Shown: in pieces, positions 25,996-33,625 of the stretch
Numbering within the stretch: position 1 is the stretch's first letter
How the letters are laid out: the number at the start of each line of letters is the position of its first letter
From: Acidobacteriota bacterium
GTDB lineage: Bacteria > Acidobacteriota > Terriglobia > Terriglobales > Acidobacteriaceae
Direction of reading: 5' to 3'
DNA length: 64,000 nucleotides
Assembly: GCA_003225055.1 (NCBI GenBank)
Contig: QIAU01000154.1
Location: 1-64,000 of the forward strand
Made by a program: the position numbers and the translations under genes
The notes under the pieces: model-generated
Told to the model about the DNA's origin: nothing
The model's input: only the letters and a program-made list of their open reading frames with translations
Databases searched by the model: none

Positions 25996-27417
25996 CTAGT
26001 CGAATCCCAGATAAGTGCGGAAGGCCCGTACCGCCTGATAGGTATCGAGGCGGCCATATCCCAACTGGGGCGCGGAGATGTATTGGGCATGGGACAGGGC
26101 ATTTGCCGCTTGCGGCTCGCCGGCCGCAGCGCTGGCACCGGTCGATGGGGAGATTGTTACCAGGCCCAGCAAGGATACGGATGTGCTGGCCTGAGCGTGA
26201 TAAACCGAGGCTATCACCGCGGTGGTTCCGCTTACGAAAGGAGCGCTGAACGACGTTCCCCATCCCGCGGCGTAGGTTCCGAACGGGTAGGTGGTCATGA
26301 TGGCCTCACCCGGCGCCGCCAGCCAAACCGGAGGAGCTCCGTAGTTGGAGAAGGTCGAAGGCTGGTCATTGAGGCTGGTGGAGGCGACGTCCACGACTCC
26401 CTTCAGAGCCGCGGGATAAACGGTCGCTTGCTGCCCGCTGTTCCCCGCTGCCGCGATAGAAATCGCTCCATTGGCCGTGGCATAGTTCACGGCGTTGGCA
26501 AGTTCCTGTGAGTAGGTGGTGTAGTTAAAGCTCATGTTGATCACCTTGGCGCCGTGACTGACCGCATAGTAAATGGCGCGCAAGATGTCCGAGTTGTAGC
26601 CCGAGCCGTCGGCGTGGAAAGCTTTCAGCGGCATGATCTTGGCTTGCGGGGCGACCAAGTGAACGATGCCCGAAACCATGGTGCCGTGTCCGAAGGCTTG
26701 GTAGTGGTGTCCATCGAGGACGGCGGCCGTGGATTGATCCAGAACCGCAGCCGTCGATTGGCTGACCTCGGCAACCTGCATGTTGTTGCTGTCGAGGACG
26801 GCAGCCGTCGACTGGCTGACATCCGCCATTTCCGAACCGCCACTCTGGTTGCGAGTGAAGTCGTAGCCGGTAACAACCGAACTCTTCAGGGCCGGATGAT
26901 TGGGATCAACGCCCGTATCTATCACCGCGACCGTGACGCCCGAGCCCGCCACGCCGAAAATGGAATGCATGGAATCGGTCTGGATCAGCTGGTTCGCAGG
27001 CTGATATACATAGCCGCGCCAAACTGTCGCGCCGTAGTAGGTGATGGGCGTTCGGTCGTTCAGATACGGCGGAATCGAAGTGACGGTGGCGCCCTGGGTG
27101 GCGACCAACTGGTCCGGCTCGACCGTGACCAACCCCAAGGGCTTCAAAACTAACAGCAGCACGGAATCGACTACAGAGGCGGTTTGGAGCAAGAAGAGCT
27201 GGCCGCCGGGATCACCAATCGCCGCGACCGACGAGCAGCCCAACAGCTTGCAGACGTTCAGAATTCCGGTGAGTCCCAGGCTATTGCGCATCACCAGCCG
27301 GTTCTGAGTTTGCGCCGCGGAAAACTGGCTGCTAATCAGCACCAGTAACAATAAACAGGCCTGAACTGCGCGGGGGAAAGGACGAATCGTTGACCGAGCT
27401 TGAACGCGAGTTCCCAT
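25996..27417 (-). CDS. Secreted subtilisin-like serine protease (S8)
   Basis: The product has 473 residues. A basic n-region and hydrophobic core (ACLLLLVLISSQFSAAQ) form the signal peptide. An I9-like prodomain region spans about 40-155. The catalytic triad is D167 (VAVIDTGVDP), H244 (FGHGTMVSGI) and S389 (GTSFSAP), with oxyanion N326 (AAGNSGQ). Three copies of QSTAAVLD lie between Asp and His (residues 202-235), inserted just before the catalytic His; this repeat is not part of the S8 fold. The gene lies 141 bases downstream of the Cys/His protein and 17 bases upstream of the HD-GYP gene. Export suggests it cleaves envelope or external substrates. Confidence 0.9.
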   Translation of the reverse strand: MGTRVQARSTIRPFPRAVQACLLLLVLISSQFSAAQTQNRLVMRNSLGLTGILNVCKLLGCSSVAAIGDPGGQLFLLQTASVVDSVLLLVLKPLGLVTVEPDQLVATQGATVTSIPPYLNDRTPITYYGATVWRGYVYQPANQLIQTDSMHSIFGVAGSGVTVAVIDTGVDPNHPALKSSVVTGYDFTRNQSGGSEMADVSQSTAAVLDSNNMQVAEVSQSTAAVLDQSTAAVLDGHHYQAFGHGTMVSGIVHLVAPQAKIMPLKAFHADGSGYNSDILRAIYYAVSHGAKVINMSFNYTTYSQELANAVNYATANGAISIAAAGNSGQQATVYPAALKGVVDVASTSLNDQPSTFSNYGAPPVWLAAPGEAIMTTYPFGTYAAGWGTSFSAPFVSGTTAVIASVYHAQASTSVSLLGLVTISPSTGASAAAGEPQAANALSHAQYISAPQLGYGRLDTYQAVRAFRTYLGFD

Positions 27418-27558
27418 CGAAGTGACCCTCTTCTACTCAGCTGAACCGCTGTCCATCGTTGCGGGCTCAGTCTAAAGCAAAACCGATGCTTGCTAAACTT
27501 ACGGGTGTAACTACTTGCTGCTGCCCATCGGTAACCGCTTAAGGTTACTTTCTGGCGA

Positions 27559-28221
27559 TCAGTCGAAATTTTTGCGGCCGACCGGCTTGCTGTCCACGCC
27601 GTAGAGGGGGAGAACAATCACTTTTTCTTCATCCATGCCGATAACCACACTCAAATCATTGCTGGCTTCAAATTCCAATTGAAACTCACCAAAATCATTG
27701 GTCGCGGTATTGGCGACGGGCAACACTCCCTTGAGCAGGCGTACCAGGATACCTTGCGCAGCACAGTTGGTCGTCAGGACCCCTTGTCCGTTATGGACCG
27801 CCCGGGTGCGATTCAAGACTTGCCCGACCAGCGAGATGCGGTCCAACTCGCGCTGTGGTTCCAGCCGAAGGTCGATGACGTAGTCATCGGCTTCGTACAG
27901 GAGCTGGCGGGCGGCAACCGCGCCTCGCAGACCGGCTGCGGCGGGTTGAAGACTGCTGTCGAAAACGAGCCGTGCTGTCTTACTGGCTTTGAGATCAAGA
28001 GCAATTCGGGCAAACTGGCTCTTGGCCACGCGAACCGTGTCCTCCGGCGGGACGTAAGCACTTTCTTCTTTTGCAACCAATCCAACCGCGTGCCAGATCC
28101 GGAAAGTTGCCTCGCACCTCTTGCAGCCGGCATCGATGTGGCGCTGCATCGTTGCCCTAGTGCCCGGTGCCACCAAATTCCTGGCAAAATCCGACCAGGC
28201 CTCTTCGCTGAAGTGTTTCAC
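27559..28221 (-). CDS. Cys/His anti-sigma-like protein of unknown function
   Basis: The product has 220 residues with no signal peptide. The first 60 residues resemble the zinc-binding anti-sigma (zf-HC2) layout: a helix HFSEEAWSDFARNLV, then MQRHIDAGCKRCEATF with one His and two Cys, CxxC-like. The remainder is beta-rich (LVFDSSLQPAAAGLRG, RQLLYEADDYVIDLRL, GEFQLEFEASNDLSVVIG) without a membrane segment, so a classical membrane anti-sigma is unlikely. Acidobacterial regulatory clusters often carry such soluble proteins beside ECF sigma genes. It lies 123 bases after the TPR-CHAT gene. Role inferred only from position and the Cys/His motif. Confidence 0.6.
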   Translation of the reverse strand: MKHFSEEAWSDFARNLVAPGTRATMQRHIDAGCKRCEATFRIWHAVGLVAKEESAYVPPEDTVRVAKSQFARIALDLKASKTARLVFDSSLQPAAAGLRGAVAARQLLYEADDYVIDLRLEPQRELDRISLVGQVLNRTRAVHNGQGVLTTNCAAQGILVRLLKGVLPVANTATNDFGEFQLEFEASNDLSVVIGMDEEKVIVLPLYGVDSKPVGRKNFD

Positions 28222-28344
28222 CTCTACCTCCGCTTGGGGGACCGGAACCTGTTAGACCGGGGTTCGTCCGGGAATGTGTTTCAATTTGCTAAAAAGGAAT
28301 CGGGCCGGGCCAAAAAATATAGGGGCAGGCGAAAATAATACCGA

Positions 28345-31209
28345 TCAAGCCTTACCTACCAGAATGAACGGAGCCCATTGATAAGGATGGGGATAGCGCT
28401 CCCTTAATTCCAGCATGGCGGCCCGGAGAGCAGCCGGCTTCGTGTTCCCTTCGCCTAAGTGGCGGTAAAAGGCACGCATATGTTCGGCCGTGCTCTTGTC
28501 GTGCACGTCCCACAGGCTGAGCACTAGCGATTGCGCTCCGGCGTGCAACAGGCCGCGCGCCAGGCCGATCAACTCGTCACCCGCCGCCACCACATTGACT
28601 CCGGTGGCACAACCGCTTAGGGTAATGAGTTCGACCGGCAGCCGAAGCTGGTAAAGATCGTACAAACTGAGAAATGAGCCGCCCAGCCGGATGGCCGAAA
28701 ACATGGGATTGTCTTTCCGAAAGTAGCCGTGGGTCGCGATGTGGATGATGCGGCTGACCGGACCCTTGCTGCGCAGAGTATCCTCGCTCGCCTCCTGACC
28801 CAGAAAGAGCTCCGCTTGAGGCAGAACCTCGGTTAGGGCACGTACTTCTTCGGCAATGGCGGGGGCCAGCGGGTCGGGAATGCCCAGCACGAGCGAAGCG
28901 CCGCAACGATTCCCTTCCCGCGACTGGCACAGCGCGTAAATGCTGGCGCTCGGCGCGTAGGAGACAGTGAAGTTGTCCACCAGGTACGATTTCCCATCGA
29001 AAAGCGCATGGAAAGGCACGTAGTGCAGCAGTCCATGGGGCACGAAGACGAGATGCCTGCAACTCAACTGTGCCCGGATCGGAGCTATCAGTTCGTTGTA
29101 AAGTTCCGCCAGGTGAGCTTGCGTGGCCTCGACGAGCGAACCCTGAAAGCGGTTGAGGTACTCGGGATCGAGGCGGAACTTCGAGAGCTGGAATTCGAAC
29201 AGACGCAGAAAGTTTGTGACGCGAGATTCCAGGGTTACTGGCGCGATCTCGAGGGTCTCCCGGCCGAGTAGGCAGACCAGAATCCGATCGCGAATGCGGA
29301 AATATTCGACCAGCCGGGTGCCGGCCGGGATGCGGTCGCGAATGGCTGGAATGGGAACGCTGGTGGGTCTTTGCAGGCCGGCTTGCTCGGCGTCCGACTC
29401 GCTGGCCTCGTGCAACATGCGAAGCAAATCATTCTCGCGGGCGCGAGCCTGCCTTTGAAGGTGATGGATGCGAGCGGGAGATGGCGCCACCGGCTGAAGC
29501 TGCTCTCTTTCAATCAGGCTGTAATACCAGTTCAACTCCTCGCGTAAATCGCGGATGGAGCGCACCAGTTCGCTCTGGCCTGTGTCCTCGGCTGAGGCCG
29601 CGCGCGCGGGCCGGACAAACAGGTCCATCAAACTGCGCGACTTGGCCTGCTCGATGTACCCCAGCGCCTCTTCCAGCGATGCTGGCTCGGCACTGCGGCT
29701 AAGACAAATTTCGACGAGGTCCTCATAAACTTCCAGTCGATTCTTGACAAACGCGATTTTCAGTTCTTCCCGGTGAAGGCTGCTGCGCAACGATTCCAGG
29801 GCTTCCCGCGCAGCCTGGTAGGAAGCGTAGGCCTTCTCGCGATCGTTTTCGGCGGAGTGGATGTTCCCCATCAGGAGGTGAGCGGCGTGGGCGAGCACCG
29901 GGATCTCCAGACCGGCGAGCTTCTCGAGCGCCGCTTCACCACGTGCGGCAGCCTCTCCGATGTTTTCCGTACGCAAGGCAATGCGGGCCAGCAGGAGCTC
30001 GGCCAGCACGGCCTTATTCTGAAGGTTCAGTTTCTGGAGAGCGGCGAGCGCTTCGGAGCACAGCCGGCGGGCCTCGAAAAAGCGGCCTTCGTTGAAGAAA
30101 ACCAGAGCCCGGTACAAATCAATCAGCGACGGCCAGGCGCGGTTCTTTTCTTTGACGAACAGCTCTCGTGCCCGGGAAAACAGCTCGAGGGCTTGGAAAG
30201 CGTGCCCTTGCTGGCTGGCCGCCATCGCCGAGAACGCGAGGCTCTTGGCCTCTTCATAGCCATTGCCCAGCTTGTGAAAACCGTCGTGCGCCTGCTGGGC
30301 AAGCTCGGCCGCCTCCGCCGCCAGATTCAAATCCAAGTAGAGTTCGGCAAGGTCAAGATTGCAGAGCGCGAGATGGTAGAAATCGCCGACCTTCTTGAAA
30401 GCTATGCGCCGCGCCCGGTACATCTCGATGGCGCGGCTGTACTCTCCGCGAAGAAAATAAAGATATGCGATGTTGTAATCGGCCTGCGTCTTGAGCAGCG
30501 GCATGCCATGCTCTTGGGAAAAATTGCGCGCCTTCTCGTGCGATTCGAGAGCCTGGGAGAAATCGTTCAGGCTGATGTAGCAGGTGGCCAGGTTGGTAAG
30601 GACCACCGCGACACCTTCCGGGTCCTCGTTCGCGGGCAGGCCGTGGTAAGCGCGTTTGTAACAGGCGATGGCTTCGGCGAACCGGTCCTGGCGGTAGTAG
30701 ATATTTCCCAGATTGATGTCGAGGCGAGCCAGTCTCCAGGTATTACCCTCCTCGGCAAAAATCTTCCGGGCTCGTTCCGCGGCGGCAAAGGCGCGGTTGT
30801 ATTCACCCATGAGCAGCAGAGGCTGAATCGATCCGCTCAGCGTTCGGGCTACTTCACTGGTGTCACCGAGAGCATCGAAAAGGGCAACTGCTTGCTGATG
30901 GAGATCGACCGCCTGGGCATTCTCGCCCCGTGCGTACAGCGTATTGGCTTTGGCGCGCAGGGCTTTCGCCAGCGCTCCCTGGTCATCCAGTTGCCTGGCA
31001 ATGGCGAGCGCAGCATCCGCCAACTGAAGGGCCTGGGCGACGTCGACCCGCACCTGCTCTCTTACCCTGTCGGCGATGTCCGAGACAATTTCGGGATGAA
31101 CCAGGGTAGGGTGGCGAACCAGAAATTTTCGGCGGTCGCCCTCATCGGCCAGACGGGTCAGCTGTTTCAGCAGGCGCTCCCGGTTTTTCATGCGCTCGGC
31201 TGCGGTCAT
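28345..31209 (-). CDS. TPR-CHAT caspase-like protein
   Basis: The start is ATG 31209 (954 residues), whose ATG overlaps the TGA of the sigma gene (ATGA), a sign of translational coupling. Residues 1-60 are helical. Residues 60-500 are a long run of tetratricopeptide units (for example LARLDINLGNIYYRQDRFAE, NLATCYISLNDFSQALE, YLYFLRGEYSRAIEMYR). A linker follows to the CHAT domain (about 650-950). The caspase-like dyad is visible: H827 in IIHIATHGYF and C867 in ITLSGCATGV, followed by ELIGLARGLLHAGAQSLV and LWDVHDKST. CHAT proteases are clan CD cysteine peptidases, known in Csx29 and separase-like enzymes, and cut partner proteins on activation. The TPR array is a likely sensor or substrate platform. 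Confidence 0.88.
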   Translation of the reverse strand: MTAAERMKNRERLLKQLTRLADEGDRRKFLVRHPTLVHPEIVSDIADRVREQVRVDVAQALQLADAALAIARQLDDQGALAKALRAKANTLYARGENAQAVDLHQQAVALFDALGDTSEVARTLSGSIQPLLLMGEYNRAFAAAERARKIFAEEGNTWRLARLDINLGNIYYRQDRFAEAIACYKRAYHGLPANEDPEGVAVVLTNLATCYISLNDFSQALESHEKARNFSQEHGMPLLKTQADYNIAYLYFLRGEYSRAIEMYRARRIAFKKVGDFYHLALCNLDLAELYLDLNLAAEAAELAQQAHDGFHKLGNGYEEAKSLAFSAMAASQQGHAFQALELFSRARELFVKEKNRAWPSLIDLYRALVFFNEGRFFEARRLCSEALAALQKLNLQNKAVLAELLLARIALRTENIGEAAARGEAALEKLAGLEIPVLAHAAHLLMGNIHSAENDREKAYASYQAAREALESLRSSLHREELKIAFVKNRLEVYEDLVEICLSRSAEPASLEEALGYIEQAKSRSLMDLFVRPARAASAEDTGQSELVRSIRDLREELNWYYSLIEREQLQPVAPSPARIHHLQRQARARENDLLRMLHEASESDAEQAGLQRPTSVPIPAIRDRIPAGTRLVEYFRIRDRILVCLLGRETLEIAPVTLESRVTNFLRLFEFQLSKFRLDPEYLNRFQGSLVEATQAHLAELYNELIAPIRAQLSCRHLVFVPHGLLHYVPFHALFDGKSYLVDNFTVSYAPSASIYALCQSREGNRCGASLVLGIPDPLAPAIAEEVRALTEVLPQAELFLGQEASEDTLRSKGPVSRIIHIATHGYFRKDNPMFSAIRLGGSFLSLYDLYQLRLPVELITLSGCATGVNVVAAGDELIGLARGLLHAGAQSLVLSLWDVHDKSTAEHMRAFYRHLGEGNTKPAALRAAMLELRERYPHPYQWAPFILVGKA

Positions 31210-31787
31210 GGGAAGCCCTTCTTCTCCAAGGCCTGGCGCAACTTGCCGAGGCACCGTCCGCGAATGAAGCCAATCGAACCGGTGGCCAGCCCCAGTTCCT
31301 TCGCCACGGCCTGGTAAGGACGGGGTGGGATCTCGAAGAAGAGCATGGCAATCATGCGACGACATCGCGGAGGCAGCGTGCTTATGGCTTCGCGGAGGCC
31401 CTGTTCCCGCTGCAACTGATAGAGCATCTGCTCGGGGAGATCGGAGCCGCTCGCCTCCTCCGCTTTCAAATCGACCTGGTCATCAAGCGGGGTGAATCGG
31501 TCTTTCTTCGAGCGCAAGCACTTGTGGTAGCTGGCCTGCATGAGCCACTTGGGCAGAGCCTTGGGATCGCGCAACTTTGACAGGTCCGCGAGCAGATCCA
31601 GGGCAACGGCCTGAAAAATGTCGGCGGCATCGTCCCGCGAAAGTCCGAACTTGATAGGAATAGAGAAGATGAGGTTCTTGTACTTATCAAGCAGAGCCGA
31701 CCATGCCGTCTGGTTCCCCTTACAGCATTCGCGAACCAAGCGGTCGTCTGACCATGCCTTTTCCGGCGCGTCCGATCTGGATTTCAC
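31206..31787 (-). CDS. ECF-type sigma-70 factor
   Basis: The start is taken as GTG 31787 (193 residues), since the frame upstream is low-complexity and lacks sigma homology. Region 2 is seen in CKGNQTAWSALLDKYKNLIF and LSRDDAADIFQAVALDLL; WLMQASYHKCLRSKK follows. Region 4 is ISTLPPRCRRMIAMLFFEI and YQAVAKELGLATGSIGFIRG, a helix-turn-helix for the -35 element. No anti-sigma domain is fused. It is the first gene of the block and overlaps the CHAT gene by four bases, so it probably drives expression of its own cluster or of a regulon under CHAT control. Sigma factors paired with TPR-CHAT or protease genes are frequent in Acidobacteriota and Planctomycetota. Confidence 0.85.
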   Translation of the reverse strand: MKSRSDAPEKAWSDDRLVRECCKGNQTAWSALLDKYKNLIFSIPIKFGLSRDDAADIFQAVALDLLADLSKLRDPKALPKWLMQASYHKCLRSKKDRFTPLDDQVDLKAEEASGSDLPEQMLYQLQREQGLREAISTLPPRCRRMIAMLFFEIPPRPYQAVAKELGLATGSIGFIRGRCLGKLRQALEKKGFP

Positions 31788-31912
31788 GCCGTTCCACCCG
31801 AATCTGTCCCGCTCCGTCCCGCGGTGTAATCGGAAAAAGGCGCATGGCGGAACGCAAGCGCGAGGTCGGCGAGACGAGCCAGACGCATAGAGTTCAAAGG
31901 TAAGAGCCCTAG

Positions 31913-31940
31913 ATTGTAGCCGATTGTAGGAACTAACCAA
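31913..31940 (-). promoter_or_regulatory. Candidate promoter of the sigma/CHAT block
   Basis: On the minus strand TTGGTT (31940-31935), a 16-base spacer, TACAAT (31918-31913). A second TACAAT lies at 31928-31923. The transcript would start near 31906, about 120 bases before GTG 31787. The -35 box touches the boundary of the IS605 relic, so insertion may have altered it. Confidence 0.35.
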
Positions 31941-31953
31941 GAGGGTGACTACT

Positions 31954-31973
31954 CCCCGACCTAAAGGTCGGGG
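31954..31973 (-). ncRNA. Right-end palindrome / putative omega-RNA 3' end
   Basis: CCCCGACC, a four-base TAAA loop on the + strand, then GGTCGGGG: a perfect 8-bp stem five bases beyond the tnpB stop. By family this is the TnpA-recognised right end and guide-scaffold terminus. Minus-strand sequence beyond it (GGAGTAGTCAC) would lead into the guide. Confidence 0.45.
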
Positions 31974-31977
31974 CTTC

Positions 31978-32289
31978 TCAAGCCAACACAGGGCTACTAA
32001 CTGTGCTTGACGCTTGAAGGCTCAGTCCGAGCCTGAGTATTTCTAATGCCGAGGCATGGTCTCGGGTAGTGTCTAATCCACACCCAGAGCACCGGTGGTC
32101 GTAGTAGTTAAGCGATTTGCGGCAGATCTTGTAGGCCTCTTTGCGCTCGTGCAGGGCGTCGTTGTAGAGTATCCGACACACCTCCAGAGTCTGTCCGAGC
32201 AAAGACTTTTGTCTTAAAGTTGGGTAAAGACGATATAGGGAAAGCCCTTTGCGTTGAGCTTCTAGAAAAGTGTTCGCTGGAGCTGCCAT
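31978..32289 (-). pseudogene. tnpB with large internal deletion
   Basis: The 103-residue frame joins the extreme N-terminus of TnpB (LYRLYPTLRQKSLLGQTLE, VCRILYNDALHERKEAY) directly to its C-terminal zinc finger and last RuvC residue (HRCSGCGLDTTRDHASALEIL). About 270-300 residues, including the first two RuvC acidic residues, are missing between Tyr-Asp near residue 67 and His-Arg-Cys. It cannot be a nuclease. The deletion removes the middle but spares both the 5' coding end and the right-end scaffold. Confidence 0.75.
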
Positions 32290-32349
32290 CCAGAGGCTAC
32301 GGCTAAGCTTTGCGAAGGTTGGTGCTGCCTTCGAGGCTCAGCTTGGGGA

Positions 32350-32507
32350 GATGGAGGGAAGAGGCCGACCAGGTGCATCTGCTAATCCACTACCCGCCCA
32401 AACATTCGGTATCGGCAATGGTTAACAGCTTAAAGGGGGTTGCCAGCAGGCTACTACGAAGCGCAAGACCTGATCTGGCCCACCAATACTGGAAGGGCGT
32501 ACTTTGG
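32350..32507 (+). pseudogene. tnpA (HUH Y1 transposase) fragment
   Basis: About 52 codons match the TnpA core: EADQVHLLIHYPPKHSVSAM, VNSLKGVASRLLRSARPDL and HQYWKGVLW. The first metal His of the His-x-His motif is replaced by Gln (QVH), and the fragment breaks off before the catalytic Tyr helix. The 5' third is also missing. Dead relic. Confidence 0.7.
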
Positions 32508-32603
32508 GTTTGGGTACGACGACTCTTGGACACGGCTGCAGGCTAGCAAGGCGGGCAGCACGAGAATGATCGGAAATCGGCGTTTGAGGTTTGCTCTACC
32601 CAT
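32508..32603 (-). pseudogene. Lipoprotein signal-peptide stub cut by the IS relic
   Basis: From ATG 32603 the minus strand reads GRANLKRRFPIILVLPALLACSRVQE: positive n-region, hydrophobic core and lipobox LLAC. After about 30 codons it runs into transposase sequence at 32508. It looks like the 5' end of a lipoprotein gene whose body was displaced by the IS605 insertion or a later deletion. The protein family cannot be told from the stub. Confidence 0.4.
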
Positions 32604-32715
32604 GCAGCAAGAATTCTCCAGGTCACAGATCATCGCGGTAAGCATCGCGCGCCAAGGCGCGTTCCCCGCCGTGACGAAAATCAGGCCCACTTCCGCGAAT
32701 TTTGGGCCCGCGGGA

Positions 32716-33519
32716 CTAGTGGGGCGTCCAGTGAGGGCTGCTGCCAAAAAGTCCCTGGACCACGCAGATCTGGTAGGCCAGTGCCAAGCCGAAAACCAGG
32801 CTCACCAGGCCGGAGACCATGGCTAAGCGGCGCCCGAAGAGCTGGAATCGGTTGCCCACAAAGTGGAAGGCAGACGCGATACTCATCGTGATCAGCATCA
32901 TGCCGGCGATGGTGCCGAGCCCAAACACCACCAGGTAAGCAATGGCCCAGTTGGAATTCCGGATACTGGCCAGAATCAACAGAGCGACTGCCGCCGAGCC
33001 GGCAAGCCCGTGAATGATCCCTACAATCAGCGGCCGGAGAGCTTGATACAGGGCACGGTTTCCCAGACCGCGATCGAGACGGGCAAGCGGATTCTCCTCC
33101 GGAGAATGAGGGTGGACCTCAGGTGCATGTCGGTGCGGGTGGCTGGGAACGTAGCTGCCGTGGCTGCGTGGGTGCGAATGAAAAATGGGCTGATTTTCCG
33201 AAATTCGCGCCGCCGGCGCGGAATTCACAAAGCTGACCAGGTTCCATCCCCCCAGCAGGATCAGCATGAGTCCCACCGATAACTCCATCGTCAGGCCAAG
33301 GCGAGCGGGAATCACAAGATTAAAGAGAATGATGGCAGTGCCAACGGCAAAGATCGTAAGCGTATGACCAACTCCCCAGAAGACGCCGATCAGGGCTGCG
33401 CGCTTGGCGTTCGGCTGCTGGCTGACGATTGTGCTGACGGCAATTACATGGTCGGGATCGGTGGCGTGCCGCATGCCCAGGAAAAATCCGATTGCGATAA
33501 TGGAGACGAATCCAATCAT
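32716..33519 (-). CDS. NicO/NiCoT-like nickel-cobalt transporter
   Basis: The product has 267 residues with about six membrane helices. The family signature HATDPDHVIAV (His-Asp-His metal pattern) sits in helix I-II, with FWGVGHTLTIF after it and GIIHGLAGSAAVALL in the second half. The central cytoplasmic or periplasmic loop is very His-rich (HSHPRSHGSYVPSHPHRH), consistent with metal capture or buffering. By family it moves Ni2+ or Co2+; direction (uptake or export as in RcnA) cannot be told. No hydrogenase, urease or cobalamin genes are nearby. It is divergent from uvrC, 106 bases apart. The last residues (GSSPHWTPH) are also His-containing. Confidence 0.82.
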   Translation of the reverse strand: MIGFVSIIAIGFFLGMRHATDPDHVIAVSTIVSQQPNAKRAALIGVFWGVGHTLTIFAVGTAIILFNLVIPARLGLTMELSVGLMLILLGGWNLVSFVNSAPAARISENQPIFHSHPRSHGSYVPSHPHRHAPEVHPHSPEENPLARLDRGLGNRALYQALRPLIVGIIHGLAGSAAVALLILASIRNSNWAIAYLVVFGLGTIAGMMLITMSIASAFHFVGNRFQLFGRRLAMVSGLVSLVFGLALAYQICVVQGLFGSSPHWTPH

Positions 33520-33625
33520 TGCTTTGGAAAGCGGATGGGGAAAGCGGGCAAAGAGGCACCCTTTCGCGGGTTGGCCCCCGAAGCTGAGCTTTCCACTAAA
33601 ATAAATCTACACGATTCCGCCTGGC

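Larger units (their letters stand above)
31954..32507. mobile_element. IS605-family relic with divergent tnpB and tnpA remnants
   Basis: The right end is marked by a palindrome (31954-31973). Next comes an internally deleted tnpB read leftward (31978-32289) and, facing away from it, a truncated tnpA read rightward (32350-32507). The left end is lost; the element ends where a lipoprotein signal remnant begins. The divergent layout matches IS605 proper. Its tnpA and tnpB differ in sequence from the element at 20.7-21.8 kb, so it is a separate insertion. Confidence 0.7.

Noticed and set aside
28345-31209. TPR-CHAT protein as part of a type III-E CRISPR system (Csx29)
   Set aside because: No CRISPR array, Cas7-11 or cas1/cas2 in the window; the sigma/protease context is different.
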